Source of the DNA: Bursaphelenchus xylophilus | Taxonomy: Eukaryota > Nematoda > Chromadorea > Rhabditida > Aphelenchoididae | Direction of reading: 5' to 3' | DNA: 64,000 nucleotides | NCBI GenBank assembly: GCA_904066235.2 | Contig: CAJFCV020000001.1 | Coordinates: 6,944,001-7,008,000, forward strand | In this document: piece by piece, positions 10,301 through 20,000 of the stretch | Layout: each line of letters opens with the position of its first letter | How positions within the stretch are numbered: position 1 is the first letter of the stretch | The notes under the pieces: model-generated | Seen by the model: the letters and a program-made list of their open reading frames with translations, nothing else | What the model was told of the DNA's origin: nothing | The model's database searches: none | Made by a program: the position numbers and the translations under genes

Positions 10301-10991
10301 CAGGTTCCCTTCTCAGAAAATGCGCAAAGTCAAATTACCATTTGAGTCTTTAAAAATTGAAGTTTGAAAATCAAAAAATATTTACAGATGGGAGGCCTTT
10401 GCCAAATTCGGAGCTGCTACAAACACTGAAATGACGGGAAAAAATTTTGACAAATGGTTAAAGGACGCCGGTGTTATCGACGGTAAGACTGTGACAACTA
10501 CCATGACGGGAATCGCATTCAGCAAAGTTGCAGGGTACGTCATCGTTCCGCTCTATTTCTGTATGTCATATATTGTGGTCAACTAAAGAATTTAAAACTT
10601 CAGGGCTAAGAAGAAGACCAATTTCCCAGAAACAAAGGCCGTTTTGGTGAATGTGGCCGCCGATAAAGCCCGCAGTTCTAAGAAAGAAGTTCAGGTATGT
10701 AATGCGGTCCTGCAGAAAATCCAAAGTTTACAGGCAGAACTAGACGAAATCATAGAAAAATTGAACAAACTGGAGGCTCCTGTTATTAAAAATGCAGCCA
10801 AAGCAAACGCGGATGGAGTTTACAACAGGTTGACCGATCACACAAAATATACAGGATCTCACAAAGAACGGTTTGACTCCACAGGCAAAGGGAAGGGAAA
10901 GGCCGGACGGGTCGATCAGGTGGAAAACACCGGATATGTGGCTTCTTACAAAAACCATGGAGCCTACGAAAAACTTCATAAAGAACAATAA
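7373..10991 (+). CDS. TPPP: Tubulin polymerization-promoting protein (p25-alpha)
   Basis: Four exons: 7373-7440, 10388-10534, 10604-10694 and 10734-10991. Seen: WEAFAKFGAATNTEMTGKNF, KWLKDAGVIDGKTVT and FSKVAGAKKKTNFPETKA, then the diagnostic C-terminal p25-alpha block RLTDHTKYTGSHKERFDSTG, GKGKAGRVDQVENTGYV. Known: TPPP proteins bind and bundle microtubules in the cytoplasm, and the C. elegans member is TPPP-1. The 39-nt last intron (10695-10733) has GT-AG ends, a length divisible by three and no in-frame stop, so a retained form would add 13 residues. Intron 1 is about 2.95 kb and packed with nested repeats and a tRNA-like sequence. The gene converges on RPL13, with 192 bp between stops. 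Confidence 0.93.
7593..7985. mobile_element. Diverged copy of the CAAGGAAAG palindromic element
   Basis: The left end CAAAGAAAGTACTTCTATG is close to the terminus of the complete element at 8684-9254. Both inner blocks (AAAAATTAGCTGCCCAATTT near 7670 and its inverse near 7935) and the central GGTGT..TTAAGG..CTTGAAAAGCC region match that element. The right terminus is not recognisable, so this copy is older or truncated. It lies in TPPP intron 1. Confidence 0.6.
8684..9254. mobile_element. CAAGGAAAG palindromic element carrying a tRNA-like sequence
   Basis: The ends are inverted repeats starting CAAGGAAAGCACTTCTATGG and continuing GGTGTGGAATTACCGGTC. TTA flanks both ends (8681-8683 and 9255-9257). 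The paralogous copy at 27731-28762 lacks this insert and has a single TTA at the same point (28591-28593), which confirms both the boundaries and the 3-bp duplication. It is nested inside the element at 8513-10119. Confidence 0.88.
8886..8954 (+). tRNA. tRNA-like sequence (degenerate, tRNA-Ser/Leu style A box)
   Basis: Seen: an A-box-like TGGCCGAGTGGTTAGAGCG, a B-box-like GGTTCGATTCC, and a perfect 7-bp closing stem (GTGTGGC with GCCACAC). The anticodon loop would read TTGGGAA. The anticodon stem has two mismatches, the T stem has one, and the A box sits unusually close to the acceptor stem, so a functional tRNA is doubtful. It lies at the centre of the palindromic element 8684-9254 and could supply a Pol III promoter. 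Confidence 0.45.
9840..9915 (-). other. tRNA-derived module (A- and B-box-like) inside a repeat
   Basis: On the minus strand the block contains AGCTGGCCGAGTGGCAGTGA, then about 30 bases later GGTTTCGAATCCGGGCTC. These match Pol III A- and B-box patterns. The same module is at about 27928-27990 in the second copy of the element. Stem pairing is too poor for a real tRNA, and tRNA-derived SINE-type origin is the best guess. Confidence 0.4.
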
Positions 10992-11183
10992 GATTTTCCC
11001 GAAACAAACTCTCAATTCTGGTAATTTACATGGCGAATGAGTACTACACCCTAACGCATGATTAAAATACCCTCCATGCAAACCGTAAGCAAAATGTAAA
11101 ACTAATTAATAAACTGGTTTTGCCATACACTAGTAATCGTAAAAATAAACCGTTTAATAACAAATCCAACAAATTTATAACAC

Positions 11184-11891
11184 TTAACGACGGGTAGATC
11201 CCAATCCGTCTTCGGCAGCAAGCTTGGCGGCCTTCTCGCGTTTTCCTCGGTTTCTTTCTTCCCCTCGGATGTTGCGAAGGTGTCTGTATACCTGGAATTT
11301 CTTGAGTTCCTCAGTAATAGCCTGTGCACGGATACGAGGCTGAGTGTTCTTGACTGGGAGGATGGTGCCTTTTACTTGTTGAGCCAACTTGAGTTCAGCT
11401 TCCTAAAGAGAGATATGAAAATCGCAAGCATAAAACTTACAGTGCTGTCTCCCTTCTTTGGCTTGCTGAGCTTCTTGGGGAAGACAATCAGACGAGATTT
11501 GTACTCTTTGAGTCTCTGAGCATTGCGCTAAAAAACGTAAAACAGATGATAGTAAACACACCTCAATGGATTCAACTGATCGGTTTACACGACGGTGATC
11601 GACGGCAATGCCAAATTGCTTTGCTTCAACAACAGAGATACCGGCAGCCTTCAACTCTTCCTTGGTGAACCCACGTCCCAATCTAACCTTGCTGTTGTAA
11701 CGGATAGACGTGCAGTGTACAGCTGGGCGCAACAAGCTCACTGGACGTGGAGCTACAGCCTTGGCCTTTTGAACACGGGTTTCAGCACGGCGAACTTTAC
11801 GGGCTGGTTGGTTGAACCAGGTGCGGATCCGTCTTTGCCAATGCTTGCGGAAATGGTTTCCAGGGAGCGCGTTATTACCACGTCGAGCCAT
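11184..11891 (-). CDS. RPL13: 60S ribosomal protein L13 (eL13)
   Basis: Three exons: 11891-11562, 11527-11441 and 11402-11184, giving 211 residues, the usual length. Seen: [53 protein letters not shown] and [11 protein letters not shown], then [15 protein letters not shown] and the basic C-terminus. Known: eL13 is a core component of the large cytosolic ribosomal subunit. Strong conservation makes both the start and the splice sites secure. Confidence 0.98.
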
Positions 11892-12433
11892 TGCTTAAAC
11901 CTCAAAAAAGGTAAAATAACATTAAACAAAAACACTGTAGACGCCGAGATTCGTCTTTTACTCGCGAATATCGAGAACGCTCTCAAATTCTAAACATCTA
12001 AAAAAGAAAAACTTTCGCCCAAAAACGTCCTAAATTAATAGCGTAAAAAGTACAAATTTCATTTTACCCGATCCATACATTTAATAAAATTCATGTATGC
12101 AAAAATAAGAGATTCCAACCCAACAATAATGTGCTAAAAAGAAGAAAACCCGCCTTGAAATATTTTCGACGAAAGGAATAAAATGGCCTAACGTATAGCC
12201 TCCTCACACAGCGAAAGACAAAAGTGTGGCATTCCGTTGCAATCACGGAAAACTGGGAGAAATGTAAAAAATTAGAAGGTGTTCGGACAGAGTGAAGTAT
12301 TCCTCGTAAAACTGATAAAAGTTTTTATAATCACGGAAAATCCTTAGCTCTTAATTAGGTTACATGTCTACAATCCACTTTATTTATCAATAATTTATTC
12401 AAATCACATATTTTAAGGTACTCGTAGCGCTAA
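11892..12433. other. Intergenic region upstream of RPL13
   Basis: About 540 bp of AT-rich sequence lie between the RPL13 start and the OSTF1 stop. I see no coding frame with family resemblance and no recognisable RNA gene. It presumably holds the RPL13 promoter. Confidence 0.4.
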
Positions 12434-13472
12434 TTATGTCTCCTCTTCGTCTGAGCTCTGATATTCTTTTATGTGATCTTCTGGAGGGATCTTTTCAAGA
12501 GATAATTTTATGAACGATGAGATTTCTGGATTTAGCGATAAATCTAAGGGGGTTTTTCCGTCGTTGTTGGCCACATTTAAAGGGGCACCAGCTTTGACCA
12601 ACGATTCACATGTCTTTAGGTATCCTTTCCTGGCTGCTGAATGTAATGCTGTGTCTCCCATTTTGTTCTGGAATATAAGTTTAACACTTACAAGCACTTA
12701 AAAATACCTGAGATGAAACGTCGACTTTCTCACATTGAAGCAATCTCTCTACGACGTTAAGATGTCCATTCAGGGAAGCCCAATAAAGAGGAGTTGATCC
12801 AGATTTGTCTAGGGAGTTCACTGACATCTGTCAGAGTTAAATTAAATGGATTTCTAACCTACTCCATGTTGAAGACAAGATTCTAATAGCTGCACATTCC
12901 CTCGTTTTGCGGCTTCATGGACAGGATTTGATATTAACTCGAAGTCGGTTGATTTCACTAAAAATATTGTTAAAAATGTGCCTGTATTCTCGGTCGTTTA
13001 TCATATAAGAGTGAAGAAATAAGACCGATTTTGGGATTTTGAAAAAGACGCCAAATTTGCTTTCTCGAGCTTTTCTTCTCATGTCGGCCTCATTTCTTCC
13101 ATTCTATTTTTTTCAAAAAAAGTGAGGAAAGCGTTTTTAACGTTTTGCTTCGAAACGACCGGTGCGATCTTATTTCTTCACTCTTATATATACCCTGCAA
13201 AACGGTAGAATCAACTGCGGGGTTGCTACATAAATCAATGTACATACCTCGGTTCAAAGGTAATTCACAGACTCCATGAGTTCCCGTGACCAAACAGAGC
13301 TCTGGGGTGGGTTTACATTCCTCGACAAATACCGTTTCTCCTTCGCCAATAATTATATTCTAATGGTAAATATTAAACTGTAGAGAGCCATTAGTTTACT
13401 TACATTATGACTTATTTCGTTGGAAACGTAATATGCATTTACTTTTCCCGGTTTTGGTGGGATGGGAATCAT
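12434..13472 (-). CDS. OSTF1: Osteoclast-stimulating factor 1-like (SH3 plus ankyrin repeats)
   Basis: Five exons: 13472-13404, 13359-13248, 12957-12859, 12820-12708 and 12667-12434. Seen: an N-terminal MIPIPPKPGKV as in OSTF1, an SH3-like segment (IIGEGETVFVEECKPTPELC), then ankyrin repeats NPVHEAAKRGNVQLLESCL, LDKSGSTPLYWASLNGHLNV and NKMGDTALHSAARKGYLK, and an acidic end SSDEEET. Domain order and length match OSTF1, a small cytosolic adaptor. The second intron contains a short hairpin element. The start is 209 bp from the divergent gene at 13682. Confidence 0.88.
13000..13195. mobile_element. Short hairpin element in an OSTF1 intron
   Basis: TATAAGAGTGAAGAAATAAG near 13003 is repeated in inverted orientation at about 13168-13190. 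The roughly 190-bp interval lies entirely within intron 2 of OSTF1. TA flanks fit a TA-type insertion. No coding capacity. Confidence 0.6.
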
Positions 13473-13681
13473 ACTATTATGGGCAAGAAGGTGCAAATGC
13501 AGCGAGATTTTTTTCAATATTAATTTTTACGTGAATCAGAAATAAAAGAAAGCCAAGCTCAATCGTTCCACTTAAGACCGACCTCTCATTGCTGGTTTAA
13601 AGGACGCCCGACGCGCGCGACCTCCTGCGGAGAGTGGACCGACCTTTTCTTCAGCTGATCTCGTGAACATAGCATCCAAAT

Positions 13682-15102
13682 ATGTCTAGTATCATCCATT
13701 CTATCTTTCACAAGAAGTCAAAGGACTCCTATGAGACTGTAAGTACTGTTATCGTAACCCTTTTCAAATATTTATGTAATCATTTCAGAATCGTGCTTTT
13801 TCGAGGCAATCTTTGCGATCTTCGGTCAAGAGCCACAAACCAAAGTCATCAATACCCATCTCTCAGGACGAGACTTATCGTTCGAAAGATTACAAAAAGC
13901 TTAAAAAAGAATCCCCTCCATGGCCAGATCTAGATGAAGAAGTAAAACTAGGCGTTTCTTCGGAATATGGCAGTGCCGAACCTAGTCCGACCCACTACTC
14001 TTCCAGGGTCCTTTTCAACGAAAATGATTCAGATGAAACTGATTGTGATTCAGAATCCGAATCTGAAAACGAAATCACGATGGCGGAATTCTACGAAAGG
14101 GTAAGGATTTCTCTATGTATATTTTATATAAGATTTTTTAGAAGTACCAAATGTTGATAAAAGACCTGCGGAAGGAGGTGAAGAGAAGTCGGAAAGAGGC
14201 AGGCTTTTACTACAAGTTCTACAAAGAGTATGACAAAATCCTGCACAAATACGAATTATTGAAAAGAGAAGTAGGGATTCGTTTTTCGTACACCAATAGT
14301 TCCGTTTAGGTATACCATTTACGTCACAAATTAGCCCAACAATCAGAAAGACCCCCAGGTTTTTCGACCAAAGGAATTCGAATGGCCAGTGCATTTCTCG
14401 GAGCTCCCGATCAGCTCTGCTCCTTGAATGATTTATGTAGTTTGAATGATACTTCTGGCAACGACGACTCGTCTCTGGCCATTGATGAGATGGATGAGGT
14501 GAAGATATTCCCAAAAGAACCCGAAGAATGTGAATTTCCTAGAGCAGAGGAGTCTAATGGAGAAAATAATGAGAATTTATACAAATACTCGGTTGATGAT
14601 GTCGAGGTCCCCATCAGAGACGAAGGATATTCTACTTGGGAACACAACGAAGGAAGAATGCACGTCTCATTGTCTGATTCCGAGTTATACAAACCCGGGA
14701 CTGCTTCTAAGCCTTCAGATTCTGATGGCGATAAGAAACCGAAAAGAAGAGACACGAAGCTACGATACAGGTTTAGAATTGTAAGTCCATTTTATAAGTA
14801 TAATGTATTTGTGACAACAGGATTTAATGTGTAATATTTTTCAGGAGAATGATTACACGAGTAATGGAGGTACATCAGAAGAAGAGACCATACACGTTTT
14901 AGCCAAACAATTGAAGAAGAAAGGGGAATGTGTACAATATAAGGGACGGCGGAGAGACATCGTATCCGATGGAAATAAATTATACAAACGATTTGGAAAC
15001 AAAGAACGAGACGCTTTAAAACAATTCGACTATCTTCAAGAGATGAGTACTGATGTATCCGGCTTTATAACAACTCCCGATCAATCGCCTCATTATCAGT
15101 AA
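13682..15102 (+). CDS. Uncharacterised serine/acidic-rich protein with a coiled coil
   Basis: Five exons, all phase 0: 13682-13738, 13789-14100, 14142-14270, 14310-14780 and 14845-15102, giving 408 residues. I do not recognise the family. Seen: a basic N-terminus (MSSIIHSIFHKKSKDSYET), an acidic serine-rich stretch (DSDETDCDSESESENE), and a helical, coiled-coil-like exon (KDLRKEVKRSRKEAGFYYKF, YDKILHKYELLKREV). Further on are two copies of CSLND, a DEGYSTWE motif, and a basic C-terminal part (KQLKKKGECVQYKGRRRDIV). There is no signal peptide or membrane segment. Consistent phase across four introns makes it a real gene. It shares a 209-bp divergent promoter region with OSTF1 and its stop is 15 bp from that of EME1. 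Confidence 0.8.
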
Positions 15103-15117
15103 ATAAATGTAAACAGA

Positions 15118-16402
15118 TTATTGTTTGTCGAGTACTTCTTTCCCGTCTTCGCTAGTGAGGATAAAGAACAACTTTTGAGCGAGGGCCGGCCCGAGGAATC
15201 GACCATTCTCGGTTCTGATCTCAGACAGATATTGCATTCCTTCCCCTGCGGGCATTGTGTCCAACTTGTCCATTAAAACAAAAGGGTTTGGGTGATTCCG
15301 CACAATGGCACGACGACAATCCTCGGTCATTCTGTGGACAAGGCCGAGCATCCGGTTCCACCAGTCCTCGATCAGTTTGGGGCCCTCGGGGATTCCTTTA
15401 TCGGTGTCCAGATGAATCTCATCCCCCCGCTCTTCCTTTTTCATATATTTGGCAATTGCTCGATGCATTTGGGCAATCAACAAACACAATTCACCAGGAG
15501 ATTTCACAAATCGAAGCTGTGTTTGGGTCTTTTCGAAGAGATCGAAGCTCAAGAAATGAATCTAAAAACACGTTACCAAGGAAGCTCCACATTACCTGAG
15601 TCGCATTGGTCTTTGTATGGCCAAGAACGGCAATAGTTAGATGTGGATCTGCTGGTAATCCCGTCTTGTGTTCTCTAAGAACGCCATTAACAAATTCAAC
15701 AAGCCCTGTGGAAGCAACCACATCAAAGGTTTCTCCATCAATAACCAGCAAGAAAGGATGTTGGGTAACCTAACTGATATTTGGCACTTATTTGACTACG
15801 TACCAAGTGTTCCTCTCGCTCCACCTTATTGTCCACCACCTTCCCTGCGATCTTCTTACGTTTCCATAGCACAATAGCTTTATCGACATCTTCCACTTTC
15901 AATTGTTGAGTTATTTTCCTTTCGTTGAAAATATTATTGAGAGCAGTTGGAATCGAAGCTAAAATCTTATATAAATTCCTTGAATCAAATACTTACGGTC
16001 CAGCAGGGTCACGAGTCGGCTGCAATAACAGTACAAATACTGCTCGCACTTGGAGTTCTTGGCAACTTGATTTTCCCGTTCAATTTTAGCTAAAAGCTTG
16101 TTATTCTGTTTTCGTCAAATCTATCTTAATAAACGTACCTTCTCGGCTTCAATTTCATCTTTGTCTCTTCTTCTTCGTTTAGAAGTTGTCCCGCTAATGC
16201 CACCTTCTTTACTTTCAAACTTTTTGGGTCTTTTTAGATTTTCCTTGGAACTGTCAGCATTTATACAGACAACATCGTCGTCAGATGAATCGCTCTCTTC
16301 CCTAAATAATATAAACTTCAATTTCACGTGGACTTACAATAATCTCTGCGCCAAATTCAAGAACTCATCTTTCTTCGTGATCGCCTCCAATCTCTTCTCC
16401 AT
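15118..16402 (-). CDS. EME1: EME1-like subunit of the MUS81 structure-specific nuclease
   Basis: About seven exons from ATG at 16402 to the stop at 15118. Seen: an acidic N-terminal region (EESDSSDDDVVCI) and a basic KR-rich coiled segment (TSKRRRRDKDEIEAEKLKIE). An ERCC4-like core follows with LVTLLDPSIPTALNN, HPFLLVIDGETFDVV and LTIAVLGHTKTNATQ. The C-terminal helical domain has MTEDCRRAIVRNHPNPFVLM and GPALAQKLFFILTS. The core lacks the GDxnERKxxxD active site, as expected of the non-catalytic EME1 partner. Known: MUS81-EME1 cleaves branched DNA and recombination intermediates in the nucleus. Assignment rests on pattern similarity to EME1, mainly the C-terminal domain. Confidence 0.75.
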
Positions 16403-17027
16403 AAGTGTCCTGCTTATGCGCCTGATGTGGCCAACGGATTTATCAAAAGAAGCTTCGAAGTTTTAATTTTAATTCTTTTTTTCGCAAATATTTTTCCAGG
16501 CAAGCTGCGGCCGAGGGAAGTGAATACGAAAGAATCCATGTCCTGCAAAAAATACAGTAAGAATACCGTCTTCCAGTAGGACAGAAGTTTAGCCAGAATA
16601 ATGTCAAATAAACCAAAGATGTTATTACATTCTAGGGTAATCCAACTTTAGCTCGTTTTATATAACTGGTAAAAATTCCCAAAACAATATGTCTACTAAT
16701 TGTAAGAATAACATAAATTTTGAGTTGCAGATTGTAAAATTGACACAAATGAACCAATTGACTTAATTATACCTCCGCATCCTTGTTATTCGGATTTTTC
16801 TGGGCAGGTCACGTCTGTCATTCCCTAGGTTTTTTTTATTCGCCCGGAGGCTTAGATTGCTAGAGCCTGTTGGGATAAATGCTTCCCTCGAGATCGCAGC
16901 TGCCCACGAGGTGCAATCACTTTGTTTTTGTTCAACCATGCACCTAGATCCTAAGTGATTTGGTAGTGGTTATTGTCGCTTCCGCCCTTTATTTGTAAAA
17001 TTAAATGCCATTTCTAATCCAAGATCC
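16403..17027. other. Divergent intergenic region between EME1 and MYO9
   Basis: About 625 bp separate the two start codons. I see no open frame of note and no repeat. It presumably contains both promoters. Confidence 0.4.
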
Positions 17028-20000
17028 ATGAGTTTCGACTCAATTCATACGATAAGTGCGGGTGGGGTGTTCCCTAAACGGGCCCTCACAATCGGAGATG
17101 AGTCCCATAACCAATTGCTGACTGTTTATTTGCATTCCTTCAATCCAGAGGCCAGCAGTCAACGGGTTCGGCTTGAGTTCCACAAAAGATCCACGACGGA
17201 AGAGTTGATCGAAAAGATTGTTGCACAAGAGAACTTTGGTATCTCATTTCCACTACCTTTATAATCACAATGACATAACGTTGCTAACAATTTATGTTTC
17301 AGATGACGCCAATTCTAATGATTTTGAAATATTTGAAACGATGGGGACATTGGATGGAAGGACGTATAAGGAAAGGAAACTAGATCGGGGAGAATACCCT
17401 GTGGCCATTCAGACTTTGTGGCCAAGGGGCCAAAACGGTTCCTCGGAAGATGATCCTTCAGTTCCTCGTCATCGTTTCGTTCTGCGGAAAAAAGGCAGCC
17501 GTTCAACAACGCAGACCGGGATCTCCGAAAATTCGTCGACCATCGACGAATTTCTGGCCAAATTCCTGCAACAACCAGTGGATCGAGAGTACGCTGATTT
17601 GTGTATGTTGCCCGAATTAACCGAACAAACATTACTCGAGAATCTGAGAGATCGGTTTAACAGTGGCCACATATACACTTACATTGGTCCCATCTTGGTG
17701 GCAGTTAATCCCTTCAAGTTCTTTCCCATCTACAATCCCAAATATGCTCGTCTATATTGTCAGAGTAGAAGATTGGGAGCATTGCCCCCACATATCTTCG
17801 CCATTGCAGATGTTACATATCATAAGTGAGTTTCGTGCTAATTTAAGTACATATATGGCTGGTGATTACAGTATGCTCAGAATCAAACAAAACCAATGCG
17901 TTGTTATTAGTGGAGAGTCCGGGTCGGGGAAGACTGAATCAACCAACTTTTTACTTCATCACTTGACAACTCTCAGTCAGAAAGGTAGTAACGGAAGTAG
18001 CATTGAGCAGATGTTACTCTCAGCGGGGCCAGTTCTTGAGGTACTGTTGCTGTTTCATGCCATAGCTTTATATACAGGCCTTTGGAAATGCAGTTACTTT
18101 ACAAAACAACAACAGCAGTCGATTTGGGAAGTTTATCAAAGTGAATTACCGAGAGAATGGGATGGTATCTGGGGCCAATGTTGAGATTTATCTATTGGAA
18201 AAGTCAAGGATTATATCACAAGCAGTCGAAGAACGGAATTATCATGTCTTCTATTATCTTCTCAAAGGGGCGACGGAAGAAGAAAGAAAAAAACATTTCC
18301 TCTTGGAAGTCCATGATTACAATTATTTGAACCAAGTAAGGTAATCGATTGCAATCATCTCAATTCTAGAACGAACTGTTTGGCCAAGGAGAAGGGATTA
18401 ATGAACAATACGAATATGAACGATTAAAACATTCCATGGATGCCGTTGGATTCTCCAATTCGAGTCAGCAAAAAATTTTTGGTATAATTTCAGCAGTTCT
18501 ACTTCTCGGAAATGTTACTTTTGTCGAGGTAGGTCCGGCACGTTGAGGTGGGAATAAACTCTTTGTTTAGCGACCTGGATATCATAGCGATGAGAATGCT
18601 TATGTTCAAAATGCGGAACTTGTTGACGTTGTCTCGGAGTTACTCGGCATTAAGGCCAATCAATTGAATCAAGCGTTAACGATGCGAAGAACTGTCTTGA
18701 AAAAGGATACTGTAATCTCCAGGTATCATGTTGCCGAGGCCATTAACACCCGAGATGCCATGGCCAAGTGTCTTTACAACGCCCTCTTCCATTGGATTGT
18801 ACTGCGGATGAATCAGGCATTGATTGGAAGGGATATTTCCCTGACCAAAAAAGGATTTTACATCGGGATTTTGGATATCTTCGGATTTGAGGATATCGGA
18901 GCTCAGTGGAATTCCTTCGAACAATTATGCATAAATTATGCAAATGAGCATCTTCAGGCATACTTTAATCAGCATATCTTCCAATTTGAGCAAGTAAGAA
19001 AAGGATTTTTTGAATCGTTTCTTTTTAGGAAGAGTACTGTAAAGAAGGAATCACTTGGACCAATATCGAATATACGGACAACACTGAATGTGTCCAGTTG
19101 TTTCAGGTAGGTGGATCTATGAATAACATGCGCCCTAGAGTAAACCTTATGGATTACTTCGATTGGTCGATGAAGAAAGTAATATAAACAATGGGACAGA
19201 CAGATCCATGTTGGATAAATTAAACACCTTTCTCAAGTCAAACGAATATTACGAAATCCCCCACAAAAGAGAGGATGCATTTATTATTGCACATTACGCA
19301 GGCAAAGTAAAGTATCAGGTTACTGTAAGTATTACTATTACTTAGAATGCATTCACTTTTAGGGATTTCGAGAAAAGAATAAAGATTTGATGAGACAAGA
19401 TGTGATGACTGTACTCAAGGGAAGCCGGAGTTTATTCATGAAAGAGATCATCGCCTCTGATCCTGTCGCCTTCTTCAGATGGAAAATGGTCAGATCCACG
19501 TTCCGCGCAATGTTTGCCTTTAAAAATTGTTTGAAAACGAATGGACGACAACGCCGAGCAGGTAACACTGGCCACGAGGGTATTTACAGATCGGCAAATT
19601 TAGAAAGTCTGGACCGTTTGGTAGTCCCAAATGAACCTATGAAACCGGTTCGTCGCGGATCTGACTCGCATCTCAACGCTTTCCTGAGGGGAGATCTGAG
19701 CATTGACATTGTGCCCGACTTCTGTGATACCTCTGTCTTCCAAACAATCGTTAATCGAGCAAAGAAGTTGCCCATCAAACCGAGGGACGAAAGGCATTCA
19801 AGCATTAAGTCCCTTCAAGCCGTCAAGGAACTGATTGGAAAGAAGCCCATTTCAAACAAACCGACCTCCGTGTCCCGGCAATTCGAATATTCGCTATCAA
19901 GGCTCATGAAGACGTTGTCCCAGGCCACTCCTTACTTTATCCGATGTATCAAATCGAATAACGAAAAAGTGAGACCACAATTAATTAAAATTAAATTTTA

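Larger units (their letters stand above)
8428..10318. mobile_element. Outermost palindromic element (GGACCTGATCC ends) in TPPP intron 1
   Basis: The left arm (about 8428-8510) starts GGGGGACCTGATCCAGTGGC and continues CATCCGGGAAGGATCAAAAA. Its reverse complement lies at about 10200-10318. The right end also carries a tandem duplicate of TTTTTTGCCACTGGATCAGG. A shorter relative with ends GGCGGACCTGATCC sits in a GGT intron at about 25693-25826. The left arm is interrupted by the CAAGGGATCGG element. I could not define a target duplication. Confidence 0.6.

Noticed and set aside
10123..10353. Plus-strand 76-codon frame in TPPP intron 1
   Set aside because: It lies across the duplicated arm of a palindromic element; the repeated FFATGSG segment comes from the tandem TTTTTTGCCACTGGATCAGG.
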